A stretch of 64,000 nt of DNA, from positions 248,001 through 312,000 of the forward strand of contig NZ_SNYJ01000002.1 in assembly GCF_004363045.1 (NCBI RefSeq), written 5' to 3'. Of the stretch, positions 27,247 through 36,231 are shown piece by piece; within the stretch, counting starts at the first letter, position 1; each line of letters begins with the position of its first letter. Origin of the DNA: Aureibacillus halotolerans (lineage in GTDB: Bacteria > Bacillota > Bacilli > Bacillales > DSM-28697). Position numbers and translations under genes: made by a program. The notes beneath the pieces are model-generated. The model made no database searches. It was not told the origin of the DNA and worked only from the letters and a program-made list of their open reading frames with translations.

Positions 27247-27744
27247 TCACTTATCTTCCTTCTCATAAAGCTCCCGGTGTCTTTTCTTCATTTCGACATA
27301 CGTTTTATCCTTCTTTGCCTTTTCCCATGTCGCTTTGAAGATTGCCGCTGCTTCTGCCTTTTCATCGTCGTGATCGTACGGAAGCACAGATCCATCCTTC
27401 GCGTATTTCTTCCCGCCTCTATGGTTGGTGTATCGCCTGGCACGGGTATATCCCATTTGCAAAAACTTGCGCGCCATGTCCATCCCAACAAAATCGTTGT
27501 CTTGCTTGTAGGCGAGAAACATTTCATAAATGGCTTTTGACGATTGTTTCGCAATGTCAGGCGTTTTAAAGCGCCAATGAGGCAGTATTTCCTTTTTGTA
27601 AGGCTGAATCATTAAAACGCCTTGTTCTCCACGACCGACCGTATACAGTTCTGGCTGCTTTCGCAAATCAAGGTACTCATAATCTAATTCGTAGTCAAAC
27701 TCTTTCAACGCTACCAGCTCCTTATCAAGAGGTGTGCCCTTCAT
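27247..27744 (-). CDS. DUF4385 family protein
   Basis: 165 residues, soluble. It carries the strongly conserved central block of this family (YTVGRGEQGVLMIQPYKKEI, LPHWRFKTPDIAKQS, FVGMDMARKFLQMGYTRARR). Function is unknown. It is a single gene between the lipoprotein array and the kinase operon. Confidence 0.85.
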   Translation of the reverse strand: MKGTPLDKELVALKEFDYELDYEYLDLRKQPELYTVGRGEQGVLMIQPYKKEILPHWRFKTPDIAKQSSKAIYEMFLAYKQDNDFVGMDMARKFLQMGYTRARRYTNHRGGKKYAKDGSVLPYDHDDEKAEAAAIFKATWEKAKKDKTYVEMKKRHRELYEKEDK

Positions 27745-27792
27745 AGTCTTTTCCCTTAGGGGATACCTGCAAACGGCAATCTATTACACAAA

Positions 27793-27818
27793 AGCCCTAC
27801 CAGTATGAATGGCAGGGC
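27793..27818 (-). terminator. Terminator of the kinase operon
   Basis: On the minus strand GCCCTGCCA and TGGTAGGGC pair with a 7-base loop and are followed by TTTTG, just after the kinase stop codon. Confidence 0.8.
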
Positions 27819-27830
27819 AGTTCGTCATCG

Positions 27831-30056
27831 TTAAGATGAGACGGAATCGTTTTGCTGTGAGGCGGCTTGTTGGCGGACTCGTTTTAATCCATACATTATC
27901 GAGAAAAAGACAATAGAAACAATAAATGTAGCGAGACCAGACATCAATATGGGGACGCCGAAATTAAAGGAAGTATCACCAGCGTAACCATTGATTCCGG
28001 TCAGCCAAGCGCCAATCATTGCTGTTATCGTTAATGTGATGACGATCCGAACAATAAACCGTAAAGGCAATTGTCGCATTTGAAACAGAATGGACAAGAA
28101 AAGAAAAGCGAGAACGTAAGGCAACCAAGTTTGTTGGAAAAGGGCTTGCGTTTGACTGATCCAAGGACCAGAGGCTTCTGAATGGACGCCTCCTAGTATA
28201 TGTGCCGAAAATGGTGCCTCAACGCCTAACCAGGAAACCATTCCGCTTCCTGTGACGTGAAGTGGCGCCCCAATGCCGTATAGAAGTGCTTGGAACAAAA
28301 AGTTTGGCCACATCAGGACGTACCAAAGATCTAAGCCTGCTCGTTCGAAAAGCTCCCCCCATGAGACGATGGTGCTTTGATAGAGATTAGTAGGGGACGT
28401 TAAGGAATACTGTACAAGTAACCCAACCGCCACAATACATAGACCTAAACCTAAGCGTTTACTGCTTCGCCCTAAGGCATAAACCCATAACGGCCAGTTA
28501 ATATCCTTGTGCATTTTTAAGCCGAGCGCACCTGCTATGGCAAAGAGAAGGAAGCATTTCACAAGAAAGAGTAAGCCAGGGCTTGTAGCTGAAATATAAA
28601 GGACAATGTCGTCATCCCGATATTGCCATGAAGGATGGGATAACCAGACATAACCTGAGACAAGTATGCTATAGGTCACACTAGAGAGCAGCAAATAAGG
28701 CCATTTTTGCTGAAAAAATACGGGACCTTGTTTCCGCAAAGTGAGAAATGCTATGCGCATGATGACAAATAATATCAGACCATGGATAAAGAAAAGTGAA
28801 AGAACAGGTATGCCAAGCTGGAGTTCTTCTTTAAACGCATCGCTTTCCACATCGAACGTCATATTGCCGCCATGGAGTAGGGTCATGGCGTCCCAAAGTG
28901 AAAATTGCCAGGCTGCTGCAAGTTCTTTCATGAGCGCTTGCGTTTGCCCATCAAATTCTAGACTGTTCAGCATCGCAAGCATCCAGCTATTTCGTATTGT
29001 CGATGATGATAATAGTTGCACCATTCCAAAACAGGTTAGAAAAGCTACCATTGTAGAAAGGAGAGCAAATAGAATACTAGTCACATTCATGTTTTTTGTT
29101 AATTTTGCAGTCTTTTGAAATGCGCTTACATGTGAGCCTTCTAGTAGCGTCGTTTCCTGTTCGCCATAAAGAAGGTTGAGATCAGTTTGAACAGCGGTGG
29201 CACTATGATACCGTTCTTTAGGGTTCATTCTTACGAGTCGGTTGACGATACTGACAAACTCAGGTGACCCAAATCCGGTAAGGAGGTTTGTTTGACCAGT
29301 ATTGGCGTAAACATATTTTCCGCCAGTTGCTAAGTAATACATCACTGCACCAAGTGAGAACAAGTCCGTACGTACATCAGATTGTTTGTCCTCGAATTGT
29401 TCAGGGGCAGCAAATCCTACTGTCCCAATTTGTACAGTGTCTTGATTTTGCCCTTCTTTATATTCTCTAGCAATGCCGAAGTCGATTAATTTTACAAGAC
29501 CTTCTGGATTAATCATAATGTTTCCGGGTTTTAGATCTCGGTAGATGATTGGTTCTCCTGTAGCTGTATGAAGGTAGTGGAGCACATGACAAAGCTGGAG
29601 AGCAATTCGGACGATATCTTCTTCCTCCATTTTTCTATTCGCTGCTTCAAATCTTTCAAGCAATGACTGCCCCTCAATATACTCCATGATTAACCAAGCA
29701 CGTTGTTTCTTTTCATCTGAAAAGAAGTCGACCATTTTAGGCAAGTTTTCATGGTCTAAACGCATAAGCATTTTTGCTTCATCTGCGAAGGATCTGTAAT
29801 GGACCGGGTGGAGGGACGACTGCTTTACAGCATACAAGACCCCAGCTTGATTTACATCCTCCGTTAAATAAACCTTTCCCATGCCTCCTTGTCCGAGAGT
29901 CCGATGAATTACGTAACGCCCTTGAATAATATCACCAGGTTCTCCAAAGTGAACTTCATTCAACGTTTCTTCATCTTCATCTGTTAAGAGAACCGTATCA
30001 TCGGCTGGTGGTGGTCCTGAGTTTGGTTTATTCTTCGATTTGTTCCTTTTTTTCAT
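27831..30056 (-). CDS. Polytopic membrane Ser/Thr protein kinase
   Basis: 741 residues. A cytoplasmic Hanks-type kinase domain (about 45-300) has the glycine loop LGQGGMGKVYL, the VAIK-type lysine in YAVKQ, the catalytic loop YRDLKPGNIMI (Tyr replaces the His of HRD) and DFG in LIDFGIAREY. The C-terminal 400 residues hold about nine predicted membrane helices and no PASTA repeats, unlike PrkC. An acidic Thr-containing N-terminus (DDTVLLTDEDEET) could be an FHA-recognised phosphosite. Last gene of a three-gene operon facing the Tad/PP2C locus. It is the obvious partner of the FHA and PP2C proteins, by inference. Confidence 0.9.
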   Translation of the reverse strand: MKKRNKSKNKPNSGPPPADDTVLLTDEDEETLNEVHFGEPGDIIQGRYVIHRTLGQGGMGKVYLTEDVNQAGVLYAVKQSSLHPVHYRSFADEAKMLMRLDHENLPKMVDFFSDEKKQRAWLIMEYIEGQSLLERFEAANRKMEEEDIVRIALQLCHVLHYLHTATGEPIIYRDLKPGNIMINPEGLVKLIDFGIAREYKEGQNQDTVQIGTVGFAAPEQFEDKQSDVRTDLFSLGAVMYYLATGGKYVYANTGQTNLLTGFGSPEFVSIVNRLVRMNPKERYHSATAVQTDLNLLYGEQETTLLEGSHVSAFQKTAKLTKNMNVTSILFALLSTMVAFLTCFGMVQLLSSSTIRNSWMLAMLNSLEFDGQTQALMKELAAAWQFSLWDAMTLLHGGNMTFDVESDAFKEELQLGIPVLSLFFIHGLILFVIMRIAFLTLRKQGPVFFQQKWPYLLLSSVTYSILVSGYVWLSHPSWQYRDDDIVLYISATSPGLLFLVKCFLLFAIAGALGLKMHKDINWPLWVYALGRSSKRLGLGLCIVAVGLLVQYSLTSPTNLYQSTIVSWGELFERAGLDLWYVLMWPNFLFQALLYGIGAPLHVTGSGMVSWLGVEAPFSAHILGGVHSEASGPWISQTQALFQQTWLPYVLAFLFLSILFQMRQLPLRFIVRIVITLTITAMIGAWLTGINGYAGDTSFNFGVPILMSGLATFIVSIVFFSIMYGLKRVRQQAASQQNDSVSS

Positions 30057-30061
30057 TTAAA

Positions 30062-31930
30062 TCACTCCTCTTGCTCAACAGTTGTCTCTGAGACTTTGCT
30101 ATTCGTAAACAGAATCTGTTGATATCCTTGGGCACCAGGCATTTGTTCAAGTGTGATATTAATGACACTTGAATTTGCTAATGAAAGCTCGAAAGGCCCG
30201 TATTGTACAATGTCATCAAGACTTATCTGTCGAACCACCTCGCCACCTACAGAAAACGTTATTAGGCTTGTGCCATACCCTTTTCCAGAAGTTGCTTCAC
30301 TAACCGCAATTGAGCCCGAGAAGCTTCTTTGATTCGGAGAAGCAAAAATATCAAATGTTGGATTGTCGCCAGAAGGTCCGCTTGATACCGCAATAGCATT
30401 GAACCACTGTTCGCCATTGACATCGGAAAAAAATTGCCCTGTCGCTGCATTAATGGCGATCTCTTTCTGATAGGCGGTTCGTGACAGCCAAGGCTGATCA
30501 ACTAATAGTTCTTCCACTAATGAGATGCTTCGCTGCTCCTGCAAGCTAAGTGTTGTGCTCATTTGATCAACTGTCCATTTAAATAAATTTGTGTGTTCGG
30601 ATAACGTTTGATCGAATGTAAATTGAACAGAGAAAGGGCCACTTTCTCCAGCAGCTAAATCAATGTTAAGCTGTCCTTTAGCCGTCAGTTCAGTGCCGGG
30701 AAGTTTGGCATAGACGGTTTTTGATGTTTGCAAATCTTGGTTAGCTTGGACAGTACCTGATATAGTTAAAACTTCATCGCTTGCTTTGAATGAAGAAAAT
30801 GACAACTCATATTCTGAGTTAATAAGTCTACCGTTAAGCGGTGTTGTATCTTGTGACAACCGCTTCACAGCTGGTGCCATTGTTTTAGGTGTAACTGGAT
30901 TTACAACGACTTCTCTTAAAGGCTGCTCATTGTTTGCCCACGAAAAAGATACTTGCTCAAGGGTGTTTTCTGGTGATGGAAACGCTGCTGTAGCTAAAGC
31001 GTTGTCTTGTTCTAATTGGTAAACAGACCAGTTTCCTGATTGAATCGTTTTTCCGTTTGTAAGTGTAGCTCTTGCCGTTATAGGAAGCTTATCCATCCAG
31101 CGCGCAATCGGTCCTTCGATACGAAAGAATAACTTCCGAGTATCTTCATGAACACCATCTCCGAGAAATGTGATCGTTCCTTGCTCCATATTTTCAAAAA
31201 TAATTTGCTCGCGTTGAAACATTTGCCCTGGTTGAAGTAAATAGGACGCTTTGTATTGGACAAAGGCGATCCATTGCGCTTCATAAATTTCGCCTGTGAC
31301 TCTTGGTAGTTGTTTCTCAATATCTTGCAAGCTTTTCAAAGCAGAATGTGCACCGGCGGTATCTTCTTTTGAAATCGCTGCGGATATCTGATTGGTTAAG
31401 GGTTGAATTAAGGTGTTCCGAACATATTGATCTGCCTCTTTTCGAATCGCTGCGACATCATCTTCTAGTGGGAGGGATGGCATGAACTGGACATCTTCTT
31501 CGAATTGATTAAGCTCTTTATAATACGCTGACACTTCCGTAATATCAGGTTCGAACGCCGAAGTCTGCCATTGATCAACCGTTCCTTTTAACGAGGTAAT
31601 TGTTTGATTAAGCTCTAATAAGGAAGCAAGCTGTTCTGGGCTAAGGTTTGTCCTTTCCTCATTTGAAAATTGATTCAACAAAAGGCTGGCTTGTTCTTGA
31701 CGAGTTTTTATAAGATTCATTCGTCCATCATAATAAGACAATTCGTCTTCTGAGTAGGTTAACATTTGGTCGTAGAGACTTTTTGCTTTTTCGAACTCCA
31801 TCCCTGTAATCGCTTCTTCGGCCTGTTCTAATAAACTTTGAAAATTAGCGTCTTGAGGTTTTGATGCTAATTCTTGACTACAAGCACCTAAAATCAATAG
31901 TAAAAAGAAGGTGTATAGGTATTTTGTCAT
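30062..31930 (-). CDS. Large lipoprotein of the kinase operon
   Basis: 622 residues from the ATG that overlaps the previous stop (ATGA). The lipoprotein signal ends LILGAC. A helical, probably coiled-coil, region (about 25-190) is followed by beta-rich segments. The C-terminal 130 residues (FSGSIAVSEATSGKGYGTSL, then ITFSVGGEVV and INITLEQMPG) resemble NPCBM-type carbohydrate-binding modules. It may sense the envelope for the kinase encoded five bases downstream. I do not recognise a full-length family. Confidence 0.7.
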   Translation of the reverse strand: MTKYLYTFFLLLILGACSQELASKPQDANFQSLLEQAEEAITGMEFEKAKSLYDQMLTYSEDELSYYDGRMNLIKTRQEQASLLLNQFSNEERTNLSPEQLASLLELNQTITSLKGTVDQWQTSAFEPDITEVSAYYKELNQFEEDVQFMPSLPLEDDVAAIRKEADQYVRNTLIQPLTNQISAAISKEDTAGAHSALKSLQDIEKQLPRVTGEIYEAQWIAFVQYKASYLLQPGQMFQREQIIFENMEQGTITFLGDGVHEDTRKLFFRIEGPIARWMDKLPITARATLTNGKTIQSGNWSVYQLEQDNALATAAFPSPENTLEQVSFSWANNEQPLREVVVNPVTPKTMAPAVKRLSQDTTPLNGRLINSEYELSFSSFKASDEVLTISGTVQANQDLQTSKTVYAKLPGTELTAKGQLNIDLAAGESGPFSVQFTFDQTLSEHTNLFKWTVDQMSTTLSLQEQRSISLVEELLVDQPWLSRTAYQKEIAINAATGQFFSDVNGEQWFNAIAVSSGPSGDNPTFDIFASPNQRSFSGSIAVSEATSGKGYGTSLITFSVGGEVVRQISLDDIVQYGPFELSLANSSVINITLEQMPGAQGYQQILFTNSKVSETTVEQEE

Positions 31931-32565
31931 TTTGCCACCTTCCTTTTTTGCCACAACCTGTTCGTTAGTGTGATGAAAATGACCAAAAAGAGCATGACGG
32001 CAAATGCTGCCCACATTGGAGAGAAGGGCACGCCATTGGTTTTTGGTTCGTAGATCAGTACGGTAGATTGTTCCCCAAGTGCGACAGTAGATTCATCAAT
32101 CTTTTCTCCACCAATCACAGATTTTACAATCCCTTCAACGGAGACGGTCTCGGGTAAAATTTGCAAATTATCAAACGTAATAACTGGCCAATTCTCGTTA
32201 AGATCATGTTTTGCGTTTTCCCGTAGCTCAGCAGCTTCAGACGGATAAACGCTAGAAAAATCCGAAAAAGGAAGCAAGTAATTTTCTGAAGATAATTGAC
32301 TAAAAGAATCAAACAATAGGATAGCTTCTAGAGAATCTGCTGTTTCTATAATTCGTCCCAATTCTAATGTGGAGCCACCGGAATCTTCATTCATCTTGTC
32401 AATGTTTTGATTTAATTGGGTTTCGATCGTCTCTTTATTAGCTTCCTCTGTAGAATAAGGTAAAATGAACTTCCCATTCCCATTCGTCTCAACAAAACTC
32501 GCAGACGATTGGCACCCAACCAAAAGACTAGTAAGCAATAAAATAATACAAATTGGTCCTTTCAT
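31927..32565 (-). CDS. Lipoprotein with C-terminal membrane helix, kinase operon
   Basis: 212 residues. The lipoprotein signal ends LLVGCQ, an extracellular domain follows, and a C-terminal membrane helix (about 180-202) leads to a basic tail (WQKRKVAK). The protein would thus be tethered at both ends. No known family recognised, although the middle is loosely like TPM-domain proteins. First gene of the operon, coupled to the next by a four-base overlap. RBS is GGAGG. Confidence 0.7.
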   Translation of the reverse strand: MKGPICIILLLTSLLVGCQSSASFVETNGNGKFILPYSTEEANKETIETQLNQNIDKMNEDSGGSTLELGRIIETADSLEAILLFDSFSQLSSENYLLPFSDFSSVYPSEAAELRENAKHDLNENWPVITFDNLQILPETVSVEGIVKSVIGGEKIDESTVALGEQSTVLIYEPKTNGVPFSPMWAAFAVMLFLVIFITLTNRLWQKRKVAK

Positions 32566-32595
32566 AGTACGCCTCCATAGATAAAATCCTACGTT

Positions 32596-32604
32596 ATTAT
32601 AGCA
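32596..32604 (-). promoter_or_regulatory. Extended -10 promoter of the kinase operon
   Basis: TGCTATAAT on the minus strand, about 30 bases before the first start codon. The matching -35 is weak, which is common with an extended -10. Confidence 0.55.
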
Positions 32605-32698
32605 AACATTCCATAATTTAGATTGTATCTATATGTAATTTATAAAGTTTAGTTCAAAGGTCCTATTTAAAGAAAAGAATATTGCTTATTCAACATTA

Positions 32699-32745
32699 AA
32701 AACCATGAGGTCGACGTGTTAAATGTCGTCACCCATGGTTTTCTC
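32699..32745 (-). terminator. Terminator of the YflT-like gene
   Basis: A long stem on the minus strand (AAACCATG pairs with CATGGTTT, extended by GACG/CGTC) is followed by TTTTTAA. Confidence 0.8.
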
Positions 32746-32765
32746 AATTCAATAAGTTTTGTAAT

Positions 32766-33122
32766 TCAGCTCGTCGCCCAATGAGCGGCTTTCTCGCTGT
32801 CTGTGACAAATACGAAGAGGGAGCCGTGATCCATTTTTTCTTCGTACATCTCTGCTTCTTGAGCGGAAAGGCCAATCTCTTTCATTTTTGATCGAAGTTC
32901 GTCACCTTTTTTACGGAAGATATTTCCTGTATATTCAGTTAAACCTTGTTCTCTTAATCCGATCGTATTGGCGTCTGCTTTTTCAGCGACACGTTCAGTC
33001 CGGTCATCGTCATGAGTTAAGATAAACACGTCCCGTGCTTCCACGCCTCGACTTTGCAGTTCTTTTACATCTTCAACTAATTTGACGTCATCCGTGTATT
33101 CGCGAACATATGGTTTTGTCAT
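32766..33122 (-). CDS. YflT-like general stress protein
   Basis: 118 residues from the ATG preceded by AGGAGG. A longer frame upstream is unsupported. The family (heat-induced stress protein YflT / general stress protein 17M) is recognisable from the N-terminal KPYVREYTDDVKLVEDVKEL, the segment DVFILTHDDDRTERVAE and the Gly/Glu-rich middle. Function is unknown. In Bacillus such genes are usually SigB-dependent. A GTTTAA (33179-33184) lies upstream but the matching -10 is poor. Confidence 0.8.
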   Translation of the reverse strand: MTKPYVREYTDDVKLVEDVKELQSRGVEARDVFILTHDDDRTERVAEKADANTIGLREQGLTEYTGNIFRKKGDELRSKMKEIGLSAQEAEMYEEKMDHGSLFVFVTDSEKAAHWATS

Positions 33123-33196
33123 GAGAATAACCTCCTGTGTATTTGGTGTACACAATAGGTATTCACGAGAAATCGCATGTTTAAACATCTTAAGAT

Positions 33197-33928
33197 TTAC
33201 TTTTTGAGAAGGGCATTCATACGTTCTGGAAAGTTTGTGATAATGCCTGAAACGCCTGCATCAATCCACGACTGAAGGTCTTTTTCTGCGTTTACAGTCC
33301 AAGGATACACGTGCAATCCGGTCTTTTCCGCTGCTGCTGCCGCGGCAGCAGAGATCCCTATGAACATCGGATGAAGTGAATAAATGTCGGCATCAATTGT
33401 TTGAACCAGCCGGTCGTGATGGACAGCGTTCATCGCATACAGGAGGCCAAGGCGAACGTCAGGATTTAAAGAAGCTAAGGCTTGCAAGCTATTGTGATCA
33501 AAGGAGGAGACTACAGTTGAATCGATGCGCTTGTATTGTTGCAACACGTCAAGCACCTTCTGTTCAATGCCGTTGTAATAGCAAGGAATGTTTTTAATTT
33601 CAACATTGATCATGATCGTGGAAGGAATGGCTTCAAATACTTCTTGGAGTGTCGGAATTTTCTCTTCTTTGAAATCGTCAGAAAACCAGCTTCCTGCATC
33701 AAGCTGCTGAAGTTCATTAATCGTCATTTCTCCGACCAGTCCGGAGCCATTTGATGTTCGGTCGACCGTATCATCGTGAATGACGGCAAGTTCACCATCC
33801 TTCGTTAAGTGAATATCCAATTCAATGGCTGTTGCCCCAAGCTCAATGGCTCTATTAAATGCGGCCATCGTATTTTCTGGTGCGGTTCCAGATGCCCCTC
33901 TATGAGCAATGATTAATGGTTGTGCCAA
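33197..33928 (-). CDS. Glycerophosphodiester phosphodiesterase (UgpQ type)
   Basis: 244 residues, TIM-barrel GDPD, hydrolysing glycerophosphodiesters to glycerol-3-phosphate and an alcohol. Visible motifs are IIAHRGASGTAPENT, ATAIELDIHLTKDGELAVIHD and NVEIKN. There is no signal peptide, so it acts in the cytoplasm. The start is TTG 33928, with GGGAGG eight bases upstream. A longer frame lacks a binding site. Confidence 0.92.
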   Translation of the reverse strand: MAQPLIIAHRGASGTAPENTMAAFNRAIELGATAIELDIHLTKDGELAVIHDDTVDRTSNGSGLVGEMTINELQQLDAGSWFSDDFKEEKIPTLQEVFEAIPSTIMINVEIKNIPCYYNGIEQKVLDVLQQYKRIDSTVVSSFDHNSLQALASLNPDVRLGLLYAMNAVHHDRLVQTIDADIYSLHPMFIGISAAAAAAAEKTGLHVYPWTVNAEKDLQSWIDAGVSGIITNFPERMNALLKK

Positions 33929-34062
33929 CGCGAATTCCTCCCTTTTATGAATATACAGCAAGTGTAGCAAAAGAAGAGGGGACGTAGGAAAATTTCATTC
34001 AAGTTGTTTGTAAAGTTTTGTGAAGCCGCAATGTAGTCGTCATCTAAACAGTTTCCAAAAAA

Positions 34063-34094
34063 AATAAAAACGACCACGTTTAGCGGTCGTTTTC
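34063..34094 (-). terminator. Terminator overlapping the end of the DUF1232 gene
   Basis: AACGACC and GGTCGTT pair on the minus strand and are followed by TTTTTATTTT. The first arm lies within the last codons of the gene. Confidence 0.8.
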
Positions 34095-34523
34095 AGGAAG
34101 ATCATCGTGTGAAGTTTTCATTGGTGCTGTCTGAGAATGGTCCTGGCTATCTTTCCAAGCTTCGAATTTTTTTAGATCATTATTGAAAGTTCGACCAACG
34201 AAGAGCAACACCGTGGCGTCATCCAATAACCCAAAAGGCAAAAGAAAGTCTGGAATGATGTCAAGTGGAAAAGCAAAGTAGAGTAACCCTGCGATCAGGG
34301 CGATCATTGATTTTACGGGCACATTTGTATATTCACGACGCACATATGCCATGATGAGATCGGAGCCTAAACGTAGCTTATGTGTCATCGCAGGCAGGAA
34401 TGCTGGCTGCCCTTTTAAGTTTTGCTTTTCTCTTACGACTTGAACAAGGGAAACCATCGTTTCTTTATGTCGAAAAATGCTCTTTGCCATGGAAAATAGG
34501 CGAAAAATGTTCAACACTCTCAT
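34080..34523 (-). CDS. DUF1232 (YkvA-like) membrane protein
   Basis: 147 residues. The core YFAFPLDIIPDFLLPFGLLDD is the hallmark of the DUF1232 family of small membrane proteins of unknown role. The N-terminus is basic and the C-terminus acidic and hydrophilic. RBS GGAGGGG is before the ATG. The fbpB-like gene lies 26 bases upstream on the same strand. Confidence 0.85.
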   Translation of the reverse strand: MRVLNIFRLFSMAKSIFRHKETMVSLVQVVREKQNLKGQPAFLPAMTHKLRLGSDLIMAYVRREYTNVPVKSMIALIAGLLYFAFPLDIIPDFLLPFGLLDDATVLLFVGRTFNNDLKKFEAWKDSQDHSQTAPMKTSHDDLPENDR

Positions 34524-34549
34524 TTAGAAACCCCTCCATTCGAGTTATC

Positions 34550-34693
34550 TTAATAGCGGGTTTTGTGATCTGTCTTTACGGCCTTGTCGTCTAGTCTTTT
34601 TTCAAGTCTCTCCATTTCTTCCTTATCAGAGAGCAAAGACTGTTTATTTTCTGACACTAATTCTTTAAACGACATATTTTTTCTTTTTCTCAA
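34550..34693 (-). CDS. fbpB: FbpB-family small basic protein
   Basis: A 47-residue frame read from TTG 34693 (RKRKNMSFKELVSENKQ, then SLLSDKEEMERLEKRLDDK). It matches the pattern of the Fur-regulated basic protein B family, which in B. subtilis acts with the FsrA small RNA in iron sparing. An in-frame ATG at 34705 and one at 34675 are alternative starts. No clear Fur box was found by eye, so the iron link rests on the family only. Confidence 0.75.
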   Translation of the reverse strand: MRKRKNMSFKELVSENKQSLLSDKEEMERLEKRLDDKAVKTDHKTRY

Positions 34694-34779
34694 CGAAATC
34701 GCCATCCTTTTTGTCATTTATTGCGGAAAATCGTCTGTTATTGAAATCAATTAATTTTAATAAAGAAATTTTCAAACTT

Positions 34780-34788
34780 ATTATATCA
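34780..34788 (-). promoter_or_regulatory. Extended -10 upstream of the fbpB-like gene
   Basis: TGATATAAT on the minus strand in a very AT-rich stretch about 90 bases before the start codon. No good -35 was found. Bases 34800-35170 show no gene. Confidence 0.4.
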
Positions 34789-35182
34789 TTAACTATAGAT
34801 CAAAAGTAACATTGATAGCAAATTTAACAAAACTGTCACGTTTGCTAAGAAGAAGGTCATTCTTAGAGAAATAGCAGCGTTTGCAAAGGTTAACAAACAT
34901 TCGCTTACTTTATCCGATGTAAAAGGATCGTAAAGAAAATCCGGCGCCTTGAAAACGGTTGCCTGTCTTCATATTTGTGATTTCTTTGTTTACATAGTTG
35001 CCTCCTCTATTTTAACGCACCACCCTTTGGTATCATTATTAGAAACAACATTGAATTCTTAAATACAATTTCAGTGTTGTTTCTATACTAAGTTACTCTC
35101 CTACGATTCCTTATTTGGTAACGACGTAAACGAGGGATTTCAAAAAGCATGTTAAACGATAGCTGTGTTTCTACTATATAAG

Positions 35183-36002
35183 ACGACTTTCGCAGTGCAA
35201 AAAACACCTTCAATGTTGGCAGTGCTTGAGTAGTAAGGTGAGATAGATCGATTGACTTCAAAGAAAACACGATGAGGTCTTTTCGAGTCGATGTTGCAAT
35301 CACGATCGCTTCGTCAAAATACTTCGCATTCCGCGGGCACGGCTTCAGCTTCCTCGGAAAGCAAAAGCGGCTTTCCTGCGGGATCTTCAGCTCGCGCTGT
35401 TCCCGCAGGAGTCTGCGTATTTTGACTACGCTGATGTTTGTTTCTGCATAATTTTTTTATTTGTCCGGGTCTCGTATAACGAGTAAGAAATTGTGTTATG
35501 GCGTGTTGTTTACTAAACAAGATAAGTAAGTGCATCTTTTCAGCAAAGTTATATCACCTAGTGCAATGTGATACAGCAGTGGACAAATGCTTAGATAACT
35601 TGCGCAGAGCAAAAATCATCTACAACACTGGCTGAGCTTGAGTCGACGCGAAGTGATATAGATCAATTGACCGAATGATGCCGGTGCTCACAATTCTGTA
35701 TTTCTGAAAGGTCGTCTTTCAGTAATGAAACTGACATCTACCCCTTAATCACTAAAAGAGTCTTTTTTGAAAGTAATTAAATCATAAATGCGGATCATTA
35801 AAAGCAGCCACTAGCGAGACTCCAGCGGGAAAGCGAGCTAAGCGAGACCCCACAGAGCGCGCACGCGATCGAGGAGGCTCGCAGTTCGCCCGCGGAAAGC
35901 GAGCGTATGGCAGCTTGCATAGAAAGCGACCCTACTATTGAATTTCAGATTTACTCAGCTATATTTAAGCGTGGCTGCAAAATGTAAGGTGCGAAAGTTG
36001 AG
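35183..36002 (+). mobile_element. Composite non-coding element E1 (MITE-like) with 8-bp flanking repeats
   Basis: About 820 bp with no credible gene. The left end reads ACTTTCGCA and the right end TGCGAAAGT, a 9-bp terminal inverted repeat. TATATAAG stands immediately outside both ends (35175-35182 and 36003-36010), as expected of a target-site duplication. Inside, modules shared with E2, E4 and the mosaic at 56.3-57.4 kb occur in the same relative order, including the palindromic block. No transposase is encoded, so it would be non-autonomous. Confidence 0.75.
35303..35452 (+). repeat. Palindromic block of about 150 bp, copy A
   Basis: GC-rich block running from the GCTTCGTCAAAATAC module to GTTTGTTTCTGCATAA. 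It contains internal complementary arms (CGGAAAGC with GCTTTCCTG; CCTGCGGGA with TCCCGCAGG). Nearly identical to copy B at 48.6 kb. Inverted copies lie at 57.1 and 60.8 kb. Confidence 0.9.
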
Positions 36003-36231
36003 TATATAAGGTGTTGAAACATAATAAAGATGTCAATCTTTACGGGTTCACTCATCGAAAATGCTGCTTTGTTGCGGAAGAGAAGTGGTGGACATAAAAA
36101 GGACATATTTATTTCATAAAAAGATCTTGTTTAGAAAATAGTTTGGCTATCTTTAAGGGTTATAGTATAAATGTGCTTAACAAACAGCACACGAACATAA
36201 CTTTTGGTTGAATTTAAGGAGGACGTTTCAT

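Noticed and set aside
33150-33184. SigB-type promoter ahead of the YflT-like gene
   Set aside because: GTTTAA is present but the -10 (GAATAC at 16 bases) is far from GGGTAT, so I do not list it as a feature.
34700-34860. Fur box upstream of the fbpB-like gene
   Set aside because: Looked for because the family is Fur regulated; the best by-eye match reaches only about 8 of 14 positions.
35088-35535. Two open frames of about 70 codons on the minus strand
   Set aside because: Both fall in the interspersed element, and their sequence follows the repeat rather than codon structure.
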